A stretch of 64,000 nt of DNA. Origin: Methylobacterium sp. (lineage in GTDB: Bacteria; Pseudomonadota; Alphaproteobacteria; Rhizobiales; Beijerinckiaceae). The notes beneath the pieces were generated by a model. That model did not search any database. It saw only the letters and a program-made list of their open reading frames with translations, and had not been told where the DNA came from. Within the stretch, counting starts at the first letter, position 1. Each line of letters starts with the position of its first letter. A program made the position numbers and the translations under genes. Location: contig PERO01000008.1 in assembly GCA_002928875.1 (NCBI GenBank), forward strand, positions 62,001 to 126,000, read 5' to 3'. Shown in pieces: positions 1 through 10,264 of the stretch.

Positions 1-1579
1 GGGTGACGAAAACCGGCCCATGGGTCGGGAAGGTGCCGGCAGTCGCCGCCGCCGGCGTTTTTCCGGCGAGCGAACCGGCAATCGCGAGGATCGGCAGGAT
101 GTAGCCGAACCGCCCGAGCAGCATCGCGAGGCCCAGCATCGTGTTGTGGAAGGGCGTGTTCGCGGTGAAACCGGCGAAGGCCGAGCCGTTGTTGCCGGTC
201 GCGGAGCTATAGGCATAGATCAGTTCCGAGAGGCCGTGCGGGCCTTGATCCTGCACGCTGGTTTGTGCGGTGCCGGTCGCGATCGCGAGGGCACCGAAAA
301 CCAGCACGCCGATCGGCATGACCAGCAGGGTCAGCGCCGCGAGCTTCACCTCGCGCGCCTCGATCTTCTTGCCGAGATATTCCGGCGTGCGGCCCACCAT
401 CAAACCGGCGAGGAACACCGTGAGGATCACGAAGAGCAGCATGCCGGTGAGGCCGACGCCCACGCCGCCATAGATGATCTCGCCGAGCTGGATGTTCAGC
501 ATGGCCACGAGGCCGCCGAGCGGGGTGAGGCTGTCATGCATGGCATTCACCGAGCCGTTGGAAGCAGCGGTGGTCGTCACCGCCCAGAGCACGGAACCGA
601 TGACGCCGAAGCGCACCTCTTTGCCTTCCATGTTCCCGGCGGCGGGATCGGCAAAGGCGAGATGCAGGGGGTTGCCGAAGCGCTCTGCGGCATAGAGTGC
701 CACAAAAGCGGCAACCAGCAGCACGCCCATCGCCACGAACAGCGCGCGGCCCTGCCGCCTGTCGCCCACCATCCGCCCATAGGTAAAAGTGAACGCCGCG
801 GGAATCGCGAGGATCGCCAGCATGGAGAGGAGGTTGGTGATCGCCGTCGGGTTCTCGAAGGGATGCGCGGAATTCACGTTGAAGAACCCGCCGCCATTGG
901 TGCCGAGCTGCTTGATCGCGACCTGCGAGGCCACGGGGCCAAGCGCGAGCGTCTGCTTCGCGCCCTCCAGCGTTGTCGCATCGACGGACGCCAGAAGTGT
1001 CTGCGGCATGCCAAGCGCGAGGAAGGCGATCGCCAGCACAATCGCGCCGGGCAGCAGGATGTAGAGAATCGCGCGGGTCATGTCGGTCCAGAAATTGCCG
1101 AGATGCCGCGCTTGCCGGGCCGCAAAACCGCGCGCCACCGCCACCGCCACCGCCATGCCGGAGGCGGCGGAGAGGAAGTTCTGGGTCGTCAGCCCGGCCA
1201 TCTGGCTGAAATGCGAGAGCGTCGTCTCGCCGCCATAGCTCTGCCAGTTGGTGTTGGTGACGAACGAGATCGCGGTGTTCAGCGCGAGATGCCAGGAGAG
1301 CCCGTCGAAGCCCTGCGGGTTCAGCGGCAGGCGATGCTGGAAGGTGAGGATCGCGAAAAGCAGCGCGAAGCCCGCGGCGTTGAAAAGAAGCAGCGCGGCC
1401 GCATAGGCCTTCCAGCCCTGCTCGGCCCCGTCGCCGGCCGCACCTAGGATCACGCGCTCGACGGGCGCCAGAAACGTGACGCCGCCGGTGAAGACCCGCG
1501 CCATGTACCAGCCGAGCGGCACGGCCAGCGCCAGGAGCGAGAGGGCGTAAATTCCGGCCTGAAGGAGATCGGCTTGCAT
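1..1579 (-). CDS. kdpA: Potassium-transporting ATPase subunit A (partial, C-terminus cut by window edge)
   Basis: KdpA is the K+-translocating, membrane-embedded subunit of the KdpFABC high-affinity potassium pump. Reading the minus strand from the ATG at 1579 gives an unbroken reading frame that runs off the left edge: [20 protein letters not shown] at the N-terminus, then the selectivity-filter-like motifs [11 protein letters not shown] and [21 protein letters not shown] typical of KdpA. At least ten hydrophobic segments alternate with short loops. The last visible residues are still within the conserved core, so only about the final 40-60 residues are missing. kdpF lies 10 bp upstream, as in the usual kdpFABC order; kdpB and kdpC should lie outside the window. 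No kdpDE genes are seen here. Confidence 0.96.
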   Translation of the reverse strand, partial: MQADLLQAGIYALSLLALAVPLGWYMARVFTGGVTFLAPVERVILGAAGDGAEQGWKAYAAALLLFNAAGFALLFAILTFQHRLPLNPQGFDGLSWHLALNTAISFVTNTNWQSYGGETTLSHFSQMAGLTTQNFLSAASGMAVAVAVARGFAARQARHLGNFWTDMTRAILYILLPGAIVLAIAFLALGMPQTLLASVDATTLEGAKQTLALGPVASQVAIKQLGTNGGGFFNVNSAHPFENPTAITNLLSMLAILAIPAAFTFTYGRMVGDRRQGRALFVAMGVLLVAAFVALYAAERFGNPLHLAFADPAAGNMEGKEVRFGVIGSVLWAVTTTAASNGSVNAMHDSLTPLGGLVAMLNIQLGEIIYGGVGVGLTGMLLFVILTVFLAGLMVGRTPEYLGKKIEAREVKLAALTLLVMPIGVLVFGALAIATGTAQTSVQDQGPHGLSELIYAYSSATGNNGSAFAGFTANTPFHNTMLGLAMLLGRFGYILPILAIAGSLAGKTPAAATAGTFPTHGPVFVT

Positions 1580-1589
1580 CGCCCTCTCC

Positions 1590-1679
1590 TCAGAAGCGTT
1601 CGGGCGCAAGCAGCGCCACGAGGAGATAGACGAACAGCCCGGCCGCGAGGCCGAGCCCGAGAAGCATATCGAGCGGCAT
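1590..1679 (-). CDS. kdpF: K+-transporting ATPase KdpF subunit (29 aa)
   Basis: This 29-residue protein is [20 protein letters not shown] followed by VALLAPERF. It is a single hydrophobic helix of the size and pattern of KdpF, the small subunit that stabilises the KdpABC complex in lipid. The ATG is preceded on the minus strand by a purine-rich GGCTTCTCC context without a perfect ribosome site. The stop lies 10 bp before the kdpA start, so the two are clearly co-transcribed. Both length and C-terminal L-x-PERF-type ending match the family. Confidence 0.88.
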   Translation of the reverse strand: MPLDMLLGLGLAAGLFVYLLVALLAPERF

Positions 1680-2216
1680 GGAGAAGCCTCCGTTGAAACC
1701 GCTCCCGATCTAGGGGCGATCGCCGTAAAGCCGCGATGTGGAATGGGCGCTCGGGCCGTAATGTGCGCGTAAAGCGTGAGCGCGAGCGCCATCATGCTCG
1801 GCAGAACGGACGCTCGCGAATGCACCCGCATTCCGGCTCCGGACAGGCCCCCGGGTGGCGCTCCAGAGTAACCCGATGTCGGCGGACGTTGACCCGGCCT
1901 CGCCGGATGGAACAGGCGGTACACGGTTTCGTGATATCGGTGTTTACGCTGGGCCGGGACCGGCAAGACACGGGCTGGCGGCGGCCCCGCCCTGCCCGGC
2001 CCTTCCTGCGAAAATCCGGGGCATTCCCGCGAAAACGGCCTCCCGGCGTCGGGTATCTGCAACCTGCGCGGGGCGGAGCCATCGCGCTCGCCTGCATGCG
2101 CCCCGCATCCTCCGGAAGCCGATGAGGCGTCTTTTTCGAGAATTGAAGGCATTCCGTTAGATGGGTCTTCGAGAGCGTCGGGAATCCTGTTGCGACTTCG
2201 CAAACGGAGCCTTGCA
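1680..2216. other. Intergenic region between divergent kdpF and the c-type cytochrome gene
   Basis: About 540 bp separate the divergent kdp operon and the exported cytochrome gene. Several open frames cross it, but they lack ribosome sites and their translations are rich in Arg/Pro/Cys, as expected from shadow frames in GC-rich DNA. I see no tRNA, repeat or clear operator. It presumably holds the promoters of both flanking genes, which I cannot place reliably. Confidence 0.5.
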
Positions 2217-4013
2217 ATGCCTGTCCTTCGACCCTCTCTCCGCGGCCCATGGCAGGCCAGCGGTTGCCTCCTGTCCGTTCTGGCCGCCCTGGCGGGGACG
2301 CTTCTCGCCTCGACCACGACGCTGGCCCAGACCACCTCGACGACCAGCGTGCAGCGGCAGGCTTCCGTTGCCGGCGGCACCGGCGCAGCGGCCGGCACGA
2401 CGGCGGCGCGCCCCACGCCCGCGCAGGTCTTTGCCAACCCGGTCTACCAGCGTGGTCTGGCGCTGTGGCGCGATGAAAACCCCCAGAAATTCCCCAAGGG
2501 CTCCTGCGCTTCCTGCCATGGCGCGGATTTCTTCGATCTCGCCCGCGGCGGCTTCGACGATGCCACCATCCGGCGCCGGGCGATCCTCGATGGCGCGACG
2601 CCGGAGGAAGCGACCGCGCTGATCGCCGCCGTGCGCTATCTGCGCAGCACCTACGCCCTCCCGGCGACCGATGCGCGCAATTTCCGGCCCTTCCAGCCCG
2701 GCGGCGCGGTGCTCGAGCCGGAACTCGACCGCGATGCGACCATCAACGAGCCGACCCGCTTCATCCGTCGCGACATCGCCTTCGGCCGGCAACTGACTAA
2801 GCTCACGCCGGCGCTGTTCGGCGCGCCGATCGAGACGCTGGCGCAGGCCCACCAGATCCGCGACCAGGTTCTGGCCGTGCAGCCGCGCACGCTGAAGACC
2901 GGCGTGCTCTATCCGCTCTGGTCGGCGGATCGGCATTTCGGCGAGCAGTTCGGCACGCTGAACGACTGGGTCGCCGATATCGGCCAGGCCCCGCGGCCGG
3001 ACAAGGCGGCGGCGTGGCGCAGCCTGCAGGATGCCTATCTGCGCCAGCCCTCGAACGAGACCTTCTGGCGCATGTATGATGCCGTGGGCGTGCTCACCGC
3101 GCCGCGCTTCACCACGGCTGGCAACCGGGTTGACGAAGCGAAGTTCCGCTCGGCGCTGATCGGCCAGCATCTGATGCGCAGCGAGGCACTGAAGCTCACG
3201 GATTTCGTGAAGCCGACCGGCCTTGCCTTCTCGCGCCTGCAGGGTTCGCCGTTCTTCGCGCAGAAGCCGGATATCCTGCTGCCCAACCCGATGTGGGATT
3301 TCGCCGAGCGCGCCCGCGTCATTCTCGATGGCGATGCCCGGCGGCTCGCCGGCGGCGAGGTGAACACCGAAGCGGCGCGCGCACGCGAGGCGCTCGACCT
3401 GCTGGGCAACCCCGATTTTGTGCTCGAGAGCGTCAGCCCTGACCAGAGCTGGAAGGACCAGGCCGACGATATCCGCCTCGACTGGTTCTGGATCGGCTTC
3501 GTCTTCGATCCGAGCTTTGCCCGCATCGACAAGAGCAATTCCACGATCGCGGGTGAGTATTTCCTCGCTTCGCTCCGCCACAAGCGGCTCTACATGCACC
3601 ATCAGTTCGTGAACCTGATGAGCCTGCTCTATCGCGGCTTCGTTCCCGAGGCGATGAAGGATGTGCAGGACAACCAGTCGGCCAACCTGTTCCTGCCGCG
3701 CTGGCAGATCCGGGCCGGCGAGCACCTGCGCGACAACTGGGGCGAGAACAGCCGCCTGCAATTCCCGGCCGCCCTCAAGGCCGAGCATCGCGAATTGTGG
3801 ATCAAGCTCACGGGAAATGCCTACCGCGCCTCGCTGCTGATCTACGAGGACGAGATCAACCGCAACCGCGTGCCGTTCCGTCGGGACTACACCACCGTGT
3901 TCGACAACATGCGGGAGCATTTCCAGCGCTACCACCCGGCGACGGCGGCACGGGATATCGCGCTGGTCGAGCGGGTGCGGCTGAAGTCGAACCTCGTGCC
4001 GCAGCGCAAATGA
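2217..4013 (+). CDS. Large exported protein with a single c-type haem motif, function unknown
   Basis: The 598-aa product starts with an Arg-containing N-region, a hydrophobic stretch ([15 protein letters not shown]) and a likely signal-peptidase site after LAQ near residue 38, so it should be exported. One CXXCH haem-attachment motif (CASCHG, Cys97-Cys100-His101) lies in a short cytochrome-c-like domain. About 450 residues follow that I do not recognise; they are rich in Trp, Phe and Arg and carry no further CXXCH. The ATG at 2217 has CGGAG eight bases upstream; an in-frame TTG at 2190 is a weaker alternative. A 592-codon frame antisense to it is a shadow, since only this strand gives signal peptide plus haem motif. 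Its electron partner is unknown. Confidence 0.8.
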   Translation: MPVLRPSLRGPWQASGCLLSVLAALAGTLLASTTTLAQTTSTTSVQRQASVAGGTGAAAGTTAARPTPAQVFANPVYQRGLALWRDENPQKFPKGSCASCHGADFFDLARGGFDDATIRRRAILDGATPEEATALIAAVRYLRSTYALPATDARNFRPFQPGGAVLEPELDRDATINEPTRFIRRDIAFGRQLTKLTPALFGAPIETLAQAHQIRDQVLAVQPRTLKTGVLYPLWSADRHFGEQFGTLNDWVADIGQAPRPDKAAAWRSLQDAYLRQPSNETFWRMYDAVGVLTAPRFTTAGNRVDEAKFRSALIGQHLMRSEALKLTDFVKPTGLAFSRLQGSPFFAQKPDILLPNPMWDFAERARVILDGDARRLAGGEVNTEAARAREALDLLGNPDFVLESVSPDQSWKDQADDIRLDWFWIGFVFDPSFARIDKSNSTIAGEYFLASLRHKRLYMHHQFVNLMSLLYRGFVPEAMKDVQDNQSANLFLPRWQIRAGEHLRDNWGENSRLQFPAALKAEHRELWIKLTGNAYRASLLIYEDEINRNRVPFRRDYTTVFDNMREHFQRYHPATAARDIALVERVRLKSNLVPQRK

Positions 4014-4054
4014 AGGCCCAAGCCCCCCAGTAGGGGGCCTGCGAGGAGCCGATG

Positions 4055-4103
4055 AGGCACGGGCGCCAATCCGCCAGTCGGGTTGGCCTCGTGCCTTGCG
4101 TTT
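4055..4103 (+). terminator. Probable terminator hairpin after the cytochrome gene
   Basis: AGGCACG (4055-4061) pairs with CGTGCCT (4090-4096), and an inner GCCAA/TTGGC pair extends the stem. A short T-rich run (GCGTTT) follows. A smaller GCCCCC/GGGGGC hairpin lies just before it at about 4023-4039. Position directly after the stop of the cytochrome gene and before a convergent gene fits a terminator; the T-tract is short, so it may be imperfect. Confidence 0.45.
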
Positions 4104-4186
4104 AGGCCGTATCGATTATCGGTGAGATCAACGCCCGCCGGGGGATTGCCGGCAGCGAGGCGCTTCAAGGGTCACAGGATCTAGGG

Positions 4187-4975
4187 TTACGGCGCATCCC
4201 GCGGCGCGAGCGGCAGCAACGCGGTCAGCGCCGGCGGGGTGCGGGTCAGGTCATCATCCGGTGCGGGCGGGGCATTCCGGGCGTCGCGTTCGTCCGCTCG
4301 CCTGGACTCCCGGGCGAATTCCCGCAGGATGTCGAAGAAGCTCCGGGCCTTGTCGTCATCGAGCTTGCCCAGCCGGTCCTCCTGCTCGGTGAGGGTGGCT
4401 TGCGCGGCGAGCCGCATATGCGGTGTCCAGCCGAGCGCTTCGCGCACTTCCGGTGCCATGCTGTCATATTGGCCGATGACATTCTTCAGGAAGCCGCGCG
4501 GATCGCCATGCTGGGCGGCGAACAGGTCAGGGCCCAGCCGGTCCTGGCTGCGCTTCACGAGTTCGCCCTTCGCCCACTCGATCTCGTCGGAACTGAAGTT
4601 GCCCTGCCGGTCCAGCGCGATGGCCGCGACCGCGCGATCGTTCAGCGAGGACAGGTCGATCGGAATGCCCGGCTGGCCGAGATCGAAGGTCACCTTCGTG
4701 CCCCTGGCGCGGGCATCGGCATATTGGGAATCGAGCACCGCGCGGGCGTCCTGCGCGACGAGCGAAAAGTCACGCGTGCTCTCGCGATTGGCGGCCAGAA
4801 GCGATCGCGCCTGCTCGGACAGCTCGACGCGCAGAGCGGGGCTCTGCTGCGGCGCATCCGGCGTATCCGCAGGGCTCGTCGCGTTCCGCGCGGGAGGGGT
4901 GCCGGCCTGTTCCGCGGAGCCATTCCGGAAGGCGGTCGGCCAATTGCCGACGTAATGATTGCTAATGGAAGCCAC
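4187..4975 (-). CDS. Uncharacterised 262-aa protein
   Basis: I do not recognise a family. The product begins MASISNHYVGNWPTAFRNGS, passes through a Pro/Ala-rich linker, and then has a mixed helical region (LSEQARSLLAANRESTRDFS, then a stretch ending EDRLGKLDDDKARSFFDILRE) and a Pro-rich, polar tail. There is no signal peptide, no membrane helix and no cysteine. The start has AAGGAA about ten bases upstream on the minus strand. An overlapping plus-strand frame of similar length is Ser/Arg-rich and is most likely a shadow. The gene stands alone, convergent with the cytochrome gene. Confidence 0.6.
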   Translation of the reverse strand: MASISNHYVGNWPTAFRNGSAEQAGTPPARNATSPADTPDAPQQSPALRVELSEQARSLLAANRESTRDFSLVAQDARAVLDSQYADARARGTKVTFDLGQPGIPIDLSSLNDRAVAAIALDRQGNFSSDEIEWAKGELVKRSQDRLGPDLFAAQHGDPRGFLKNVIGQYDSMAPEVREALGWTPHMRLAAQATLTEQEDRLGKLDDDKARSFFDILREFARESRRADERDARNAPPAPDDDLTRTPPALTALLPLAPRDAP

Positions 4976-5444
4976 GCTGAAATTCCTTGTTAATCACATT
5001 TATAGAACAAGACTTAAGACATCGACCGCTTAAGAAAGTCGCAACGTGAACTTGCATCCGGCTTTGCCGATCGGATGCAAAAACTGGGTCCAAGGCCCGG
5101 AACCGGAGCCGGAATGCCGCGAAAGGCGGCGGCCTCGCTGGCAAAATCCGACGGTTTCCCGGTCGGCCGCCGGTGCCCGGAATGTCACCCGCCCCCCAAG
5201 TCGAATCCGTGCTCCGTTGCGCTTTACGGCGCGCCTTCCCTCCTTGTGCTCGACGAACCAAACGCCCATCGCGATCAGGAAGGCGAAGCGGCGCTCAAGG
5301 CAAGCCATTGAGGTGGCAGCGGCGCAGGGTGCGGCCATCGCAGCCATCAGCAAATTCTCCGTGATGCGACCCGAAAAACTAGATCGCGCGCTTCATGCCG
5401 TGGATGCCGGCAGCCGGACCCGCTTGACGTCTGACGCAGGCGCA
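4976..5444. other. Intergenic region before the GntR-headed operon
   Basis: About 470 bp without a convincing gene. It carries a perfect 9-bp inverted repeat (listed separately) near the upstream end of the 262-aa gene. At its right end is a possible promoter for the plus-strand operon: TTGACG at 5424-5429, a 17-bp spacer and TATTGA at 5447-5452, running into the operator palindrome. Confidence 0.5.
5052..5080. repeat. Inverted repeat TTGCATCCG-N11-CGGATGCAA
   Basis: Two perfect 9-bp arms (5052-5060 and 5072-5080) with an 11-bp spacer lie about 80-100 bp upstream of the minus-strand 262-aa gene. No T-tract follows on either strand, so it may be an operator or an RNA hairpin rather than a terminator. 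Confidence 0.5.
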
Positions 5445-5476
5445 ATTATTGAATTCAGAATTCGGAATTCAGTAAT
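5445..5476. promoter_or_regulatory. 32-bp near-palindrome, probable operator of the adjacent GntR regulator
   Basis: The sequence 5445-5476 contains three GAATTC-type hexamers and matches its own reverse complement at 28 of 32 positions. It begins inside the possible -10 element (TATTGA at 5447) and ends 10 bp before the regulator's ATG at 5486. Position and symmetry are what is expected for autoregulation by a dimeric FCD-type GntR repressor. The assignment to this regulator is an inference. Confidence 0.7.
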
Positions 5477-5485
5477 GGATGATCC

Positions 5486-6169
5486 ATGCTGCCACTCTCC
5501 GCCCGTTCCAGCCTGACCGATCGCGTCTACGAGGCGATCCTCGACGAGATCTGCAACGGCGCGATCGAGCCGGGCACGCATCTCGTGCAGGAGCAGATCG
5601 CCGCGCGGCTCGATGTGTCGCGCCAGCCCGTCCAGCAGGCGATGGCGCGGCTCAAGGCCGATGGCCTGCTGGCCGAGGTCGGGCGGCGCGGGCTGCAGGT
5701 CACGCCGCTCAATCTCGCGCTGATGCGCCACCACTACGATATCCGCGCCGCGCTCGATGGGCTCGCGGCGCGCCTCGCCGCCATGGCCGTGCGGGCTGGC
5801 GCGGAAGGCCCGCGCCGGGCGGGCGAAGCCATTCTTCGCGCTGGTGCCGAAGCCATCGCGACGGGCGATATCGCCGAACAGGTGCGGCAGGACGCAGCCT
5901 TCCACCGGCTGATCTACGATGCCTCGCAGAACCCCCTGCTCGCGGATGCCGCCGAGCCGCATTGGCGCTTCCTGCGCCGCGCGATGAGCCAGGTTCTGCG
6001 CCACGCCCAGCGGCCGGCGACGATCTGGCAGCAGCATGCCGACATCCTCGCGGCAATCGTCGCGGGGGATGCGGAATCCGCTTCCCGAAAGGCCGTCGAC
6101 CACTGCCTCTCGGCCGCGGACCGGCTGGGGAATGCCCTGGCGAACAGCACGGACGGGAGGACGACATGA
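5486..6169 (+). CDS. GntR/FCD-family transcriptional regulator
   Basis: The 227-aa protein has an N-terminal winged-helix GntR domain (residues about 8-75; EQIAARLDVSRQPVQQAMAR is the recognition helix region) and an all-helical FCD effector domain. FCD ligand residues are visible in HYDIRAALDGLAARLAA, AAFHRLIYDAS and the later QHADILAAI helix. FadR/FCD regulators typically sense carboxylates and repress their own operon. It heads a plus-strand operon: its stop overlaps the start of the acyl-CoA synthetase (ATGA), and a 32-bp palindrome lies just upstream. The inducer is probably the acid substrate or its CoA ester (inference). Confidence 0.9.
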   Translation: MLPLSARSSLTDRVYEAILDEICNGAIEPGTHLVQEQIAARLDVSRQPVQQAMARLKADGLLAEVGRRGLQVTPLNLALMRHHYDIRAALDGLAARLAAMAVRAGAEGPRRAGEAILRAGAEAIATGDIAEQVRQDAAFHRLIYDASQNPLLADAAEPHWRFLRRAMSQVLRHAQRPATIWQQHADILAAIVAGDAESASRKAVDHCLSAADRLGNALANSTDGRTT

Positions 6170-7722
6170 AGGCCCCGATGCATCTCGGCGACGTGCTGAA
6201 GGCACAGGCGCGGCTCCAGCCGGAGCGGATCGGCGCGCGCGATCTCGAGCGGGCCATGACCTTCCGCGACTGGAACGCGCGGGCCTGCCGGCTCGGCAAC
6301 GCCCTGCTGGCCCTTGGCCTGAAGAAGGGCGAACGGGTGGCGGTATTGGCCTATAACCGGCTCGAATGGGCCGAGATCTACGCGGCGGTGGCCAAAACCG
6401 GGCTGATCGCCGTGCCGATCAATTTCCGGCTGACCGCACCGGAAGTGCGCTTCATCTGCCGGGATTGCGCGGTTTCCGCCGTGATCGCCGAAGCGGCCCT
6501 GCTGCCGGTGATCGAGCCGATCCGGGAGGATCTCGGTGTGCCGGCGGGGCGCTTCGTGCTGATCGGCGCTCCGAAACCGGGCTGGGCGGAATACGAGACG
6601 CTGATCGCTCGCGCGTCGCCCGATGAGCCGGATGCGATCATCGAGGCGGATGACGCCTGGTGCCTCATGTATACGTCGGGCACCACGGGCAATCCCAAGG
6701 GTGCGATCCGCAACCATCGCAACATGGCGATGCTGGCGCTGATGACATGCGTCGAACTGGGCCTGGGTCGCGCGGATGACGCGTTGCTCGTCATGCCGAT
6801 GTGCCATGCGAACTCGCTGAATTTCTTCACGTCCTTCGTGAATGCCGGCGCGGCGGTGACCGTGTTCTCCCGCGCGAATTTCGACGCGGCGCTCTGCCTG
6901 CGCAGCATCGGCAAGCTCGGCATCAGCTTCACCTCGCTCACGCCGACGCATTACATGATGCTGCTCGACGTGCCGGAAGCCGAACGCGGCGATGCCGGCT
7001 TCGAGCGGGTGAGCAAGCTGATGATCTCGTCGGCGCCGGCGCGGGTCGAAACCAAGCGTGCCGTGATGGCGATGTTTCCCAATTCCGGGCTGTTCGAACT
7101 CTATGGCTCGACGGAAGCGGGCTGGGTGACGATGCTGCACCCGGATGAGCAGTTCAACCATCTCGGCACCGTGGGTCGCGAGGTGATCGGCTCGGCGGCG
7201 ATCCGGTTGCTGGACGAGCACGGGAACGAGGTGCCCGACGGCGAGGTGGGCGAACTCTATTCCTGCGGCCCCTATGGCTTCCAAGGCTACTGGAACCTGC
7301 CGGAAAAGACCGCCGAGGCCTTTCGCGGCGATTATCTCAGCGTCGGCGACATGGCGATGCGCGATCCCGAAGGCTTCATCCGCCTGATCGACCGCAAGAA
7401 GAACATGATCATCACCGGTGGCGAGAACGTCTACCCGACCGAGGTGGAGGCCGTGCTCGGCCAGCACCCGGCGGTGAAGGATGTCGCGGTGGTGGGCACG
7501 CCGCACGCCAAATGGGGCGAACAGGTGGAAGCCGCCATCGTGCTGCGCGATGGCGCGAGCGCGACGGCCGACGATCTCATCGGCTGGTGCCGCGACAAGC
7601 TCGCCGGCTTCAAGCGGCCGCGCGCCATCACCTTCCTCTCGACCGAGGAGATGCCGCGCAACACCACCGGCAAGATCCTGCATCGCGTGCTGCGCGACAT
7701 GCTCGCCGCGCGTCGGGCCTGA
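6166..7722 (+). CDS. AMP-forming acyl-CoA synthetase/ligase
   Basis: This 518-aa member of the ANL superfamily activates a carboxylic acid to its CoA thioester with ATP. The P-loop signature [10 protein letters not shown] is at residues 170-179; LYGSTEAG follows in the core; the hinge region reads [20 protein letters not shown]; and the catalytic lysine sits in [11 protein letters not shown] near the C-terminus. The start overlaps the GntR stop by 4 bp (ATGA), with GGGAGG upstream. The gene is the entry step of the operon. Substrate cannot be read from sequence; candidates are short or medium hydroxy-, oxo- or branched acids given the downstream enzymes. Confidence 0.92.
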   Translation: MKAPMHLGDVLKAQARLQPERIGARDLERAMTFRDWNARACRLGNALLALGLKKGERVAVLAYNRLEWAEIYAAVAKTGLIAVPINFRLTAPEVRFICRDCAVSAVIAEAALLPVIEPIREDLGVPAGRFVLIGAPKPGWAEYETLIARASPDEPDAIIEADDAWCLMYTSGTTGNPKGAIRNHRNMAMLALMTCVELGLGRADDALLVMPMCHANSLNFFTSFVNAGAAVTVFSRANFDAALCLRSIGKLGISFTSLTPTHYMMLLDVPEAERGDAGFERVSKLMISSAPARVETKRAVMAMFPNSGLFELYGSTEAGWVTMLHPDEQFNHLGTVGREVIGSAAIRLLDEHGNEVPDGEVGELYSCGPYGFQGYWNLPEKTAEAFRGDYLSVGDMAMRDPEGFIRLIDRKKNMIITGGENVYPTEVEAVLGQHPAVKDVAVVGTPHAKWGEQVEAAIVLRDGASATADDLIGWCRDKLAGFKRPRAITFLSTEEMPRNTTGKILHRVLRDMLAARRA

Positions 7723-7751
7723 GCGCCCTCCCCTCAATTCCGGAGTTTCCC

Positions 7752-9485
7752 ATGACCATCCAGCAGGACCTGAACAAGGATACCGACAATGTCGCGGCCT
7801 GGATCGCGCGCGTGCTGAAGGCGCGCGGCATCGACCGCATCTTCGGCCTGCAGGGCGGGCATATCCAGCCGATCTGGGATCATCTCGCGCGGATCGGCAT
7901 TCGCATCATCGATGTGCGCGACGAGGGCGCGGCGGTGCATATGGCGCAGGCCCATGCCGAACTCACCGGCACGCTCGGCGTCGCGATGGTCACGGCCGGG
8001 CCCGGCGTCACGAATTGCGTCACCGCGATGGCGAATGCCGCGCTCGCGCGCATGCCCGTGCTGCTGATCGGCGGCTGCACCTCGCGGCCCCAGGCCAATA
8101 TGGGCCCGCTGCAGGATATTCCCCATGTCGAGATCCTGAAGCCGGTCTGCCGCTATGCCCGCACGGCCCGCGTGGCGGATCAGGTGATCCGCGAACTCGA
8201 CGAGGCGATCGCGCGCGCCTTCGGTGATCTCGGCGAACCCGGTCCGGCCTATATCGAAATCCCGACCGACGTTCTGCGCACGCGCGTCGCGGCCCATCTC
8301 ATCCCGCAGGACTGGATCGACCCGAAGCCTGCGCGCCGCCCCGTGCCACAGGCCGATGCGATCGCGGATGGCGTGGCGGCGATCCGCGCCGCGAAACGCC
8401 CGCTCGTCATCAGCGGGCGCGGCGCGAAGGGCGCGGGCGAAGCGATCTGCCGCTTCCTTGATGCATCGGGCGCGCTCTATCTCGACACGCAGGAGAGCCG
8501 CGGCCTCGTGCCGGCGGATCACCCGGCGGTGGTGGGCGCGGTGCGCGCCGCCGCGATGGGCGATGCCGATCTCGTCATCACGCTGGGGCGCAAGCTCGAT
8601 TATCAGGTGGGCTTCGGCTCGCCCGCGGTCTTCCCGCAGGCCCGGTTCCTGCGCATCGCGGATGGGGCCGGCGAGCTCGTGGACAATCGCCGGGGCACGC
8701 CGGAAATCCTCGCTTCCGTCGATCTCGCGCTCGATGCGCTGAGTGCCGGTCTCGGCAACGATCCGGGCGCGAAGGATGCGGCCTGGGCCGATGGCCTGCG
8801 CGCGAAGCATCGGGCGCGCATCGCCAGGGGCGCGGCGACGAAGGGCCCGCAGCGCGGCGGCGACGGGAAGATCCACCCCATGGCGATCTTCGATGCCATG
8901 AAGGCGGTGGCGGCACGCGATTACATCGCCGTGGCCGACGGCGGCGATCTACTCAGCTTCGCCCGCGTGGGGCTCGCCGCCACGACCTATCTCGATGCGG
9001 GCGCCTTCGGCTGCCTTGGCGTCGGCGTGCCCTATGCGGTGGCCGCCGCGCTCGCCTGCCCCGGCCGGCAGGTCATCGCGGTGACGGGGGATGGCGCCTA
9101 TGGCATCAACGCGATGGAGGTGGATACCGCCGTGCGCCATGGCGCAAAAGTGGTGATCATCGTCTCGAACAACGCGGCCTGGAACATCGAGCGCTTCGAT
9201 CAGGAATTCAATTACGGTGGCCGCGTCGTCGGCACCACGCTCCGCCATTCCGATTATGCCGGGATGGCCCGGGCGCTCGGTGCCCATGGCGAACGGGTGG
9301 AAAACCCGGAGGATCTCGAGGCTGCGATCATCCGCGCGCTCGCCAATGCCCCGGCGGTGATCGATGTTGTGACATCACAGGACGCGGTCTCGTCGGATGC
9401 GGAAAAGGGCCTCGGCTTCGTGCCGGATTATCAGGCGCTGACGGCCTGGGACGATGCCGAGCGCCGGCGGCGCGGGGAAATCTGA
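7752..9485 (+). CDS. Thiamine-diphosphate enzyme of the acetolactate synthase superfamily
   Basis: The 577-aa product has the three-domain layout of ThDP decarboxylases/lyases. The catalytic glutamate is in [11 protein letters not shown] (Glu58), and the ThDP/Mg motif [14 protein letters not shown] followed by IVSNNAAWN lies near residue 445. It is not a housekeeping IlvB: there is no regulatory-subunit gene next to it, and it sits between an acyl-CoA synthetase and an SDR. Related families with CoA substrates are oxalyl-CoA decarboxylase and 2-hydroxyacyl-CoA lyase, so a C-C cleavage or ligation on an acyl-CoA is plausible, but the substrate is not determined here. The ATG at 7752 is 29 bp after the synthetase stop. 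Confidence 0.87.
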   Translation: MTIQQDLNKDTDNVAAWIARVLKARGIDRIFGLQGGHIQPIWDHLARIGIRIIDVRDEGAAVHMAQAHAELTGTLGVAMVTAGPGVTNCVTAMANAALARMPVLLIGGCTSRPQANMGPLQDIPHVEILKPVCRYARTARVADQVIRELDEAIARAFGDLGEPGPAYIEIPTDVLRTRVAAHLIPQDWIDPKPARRPVPQADAIADGVAAIRAAKRPLVISGRGAKGAGEAICRFLDASGALYLDTQESRGLVPADHPAVVGAVRAAAMGDADLVITLGRKLDYQVGFGSPAVFPQARFLRIADGAGELVDNRRGTPEILASVDLALDALSAGLGNDPGAKDAAWADGLRAKHRARIARGAATKGPQRGGDGKIHPMAIFDAMKAVAARDYIAVADGGDLLSFARVGLAATTYLDAGAFGCLGVGVPYAVAAALACPGRQVIAVTGDGAYGINAMEVDTAVRHGAKVVIIVSNNAAWNIERFDQEFNYGGRVVGTTLRHSDYAGMARALGAHGERVENPEDLEAAIIRALANAPAVIDVVTSQDAVSSDAEKGLGFVPDYQALTAWDDAERRRRGEI

Positions 9486-9502
9486 GGCGAGGAAGGGAAA
9501 GC

Positions 9503-10255
9503 ATGGGCGACATCCTCAGCCTTGCGGGCAAACGCGCACTCGTCACCGGGGCCTCGTCCGGGCTCGGGCGGCACTTCGCCGAGGTTCTCGCGCGGGCCGG
9601 CGCGATCGTGACACTCGCCGCGCGGCGCGAGGCGATGCTGGAGGAGGCCGCGCGCGCCATCCGGCAAGCGGGCGGCACGGTGGAGATCGCCCGGCTCGAC
9701 GTGACCGATGCCGCCTCCATCGCCGCGACGCTTGGCGGGCGCGCCTTCGATATCGTCATCAACAATGCCGGCGTGGCGCATGACGGCAAGGCCTTGGCGA
9801 CCAGCGAAGCGGATTGGTCGCGCGTGCTCGACACCAATCTCACCGGCGTGTTCCGCGTGGCGCAGGCCAGCGCCGCGCGCATGGTAGCGGAGGGGCGCGG
9901 CGGCTCGATCGTGAATATCGCGTCCATTCTGGGCCTGCGGGTCGCGGGCAATGTCGCGGCCTATGCCACCGCGAAGGCGGGCGTGGTGCAGCTCACGCGC
10001 AGCCTCGCGCTCGAATGGGCAAGGCACGGGATTCGCGTCAACGCACTCTGCCCCGGTTATATCGAGACCGACATCAACCGCGATTTCTTCGCCTCCCCGG
10101 CCGGGCAGGCGCTGATCGCGCGCATCCCGCAAAGGCGGCTCGGACAGATGCGCGATCTCGACGGCCCGCTGCTGCTGCTCGCTTCCGATGCCGGGGCCTT
10201 CATGACCGGCACCGACATCGTGGTCGATGGCGGCCACCTCGTTTCCTCGCTCTAG
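9503..10255 (+). CDS. Short-chain dehydrogenase/reductase
   Basis: A 250-aa classical SDR with the Rossmann glycine motif TGASSGLG (residues 15-22), the structural NNAG motif (residues 87-90) and the catalytic triad Ser141, Tyr154 and Lys158 (YATAK). An arginine after the first strand (AARR) suggests NADP preference, though this is weak. It probably interconverts a keto and hydroxy group of the pathway intermediate. It lies 17 bp after the ThDP enzyme and 9 bp before the acyl-CoA dehydrogenase, with GAAGGGAAAGC before the ATG. Confidence 0.92.
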   Translation: MGDILSLAGKRALVTGASSGLGRHFAEVLARAGAIVTLAARREAMLEEAARAIRQAGGTVEIARLDVTDAASIAATLGGRAFDIVINNAGVAHDGKALATSEADWSRVLDTNLTGVFRVAQASAARMVAEGRGGSIVNIASILGLRVAGNVAAYATAKAGVVQLTRSLALEWARHGIRVNALCPGYIETDINRDFFASPAGQALIARIPQRRLGQMRDLDGPLLLLASDAGAFMTGTDIVVDGGHLVSSL

Positions 10256-10264
10256 GATTTCGCC

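Noticed and set aside
20..1447. Plus-strand 475-codon frame over kdpA
   Set aside because: The minus strand encodes clear KdpA motifs; the plus frame is His/Arg/Glu-rich shadow sequence.
2157..3935. 592-codon open frame antisense to the cytochrome gene
   Set aside because: It is a GC-rich shadow. It lacks a signal or domain, whereas the plus strand shows a signal peptide and a CXXCH motif.
7752..9485. Acetolactate synthase for branched-chain amino-acid synthesis
   Set aside because: No small regulatory subunit or ilvC nearby, and it sits in a GntR-controlled acyl-CoA operon.
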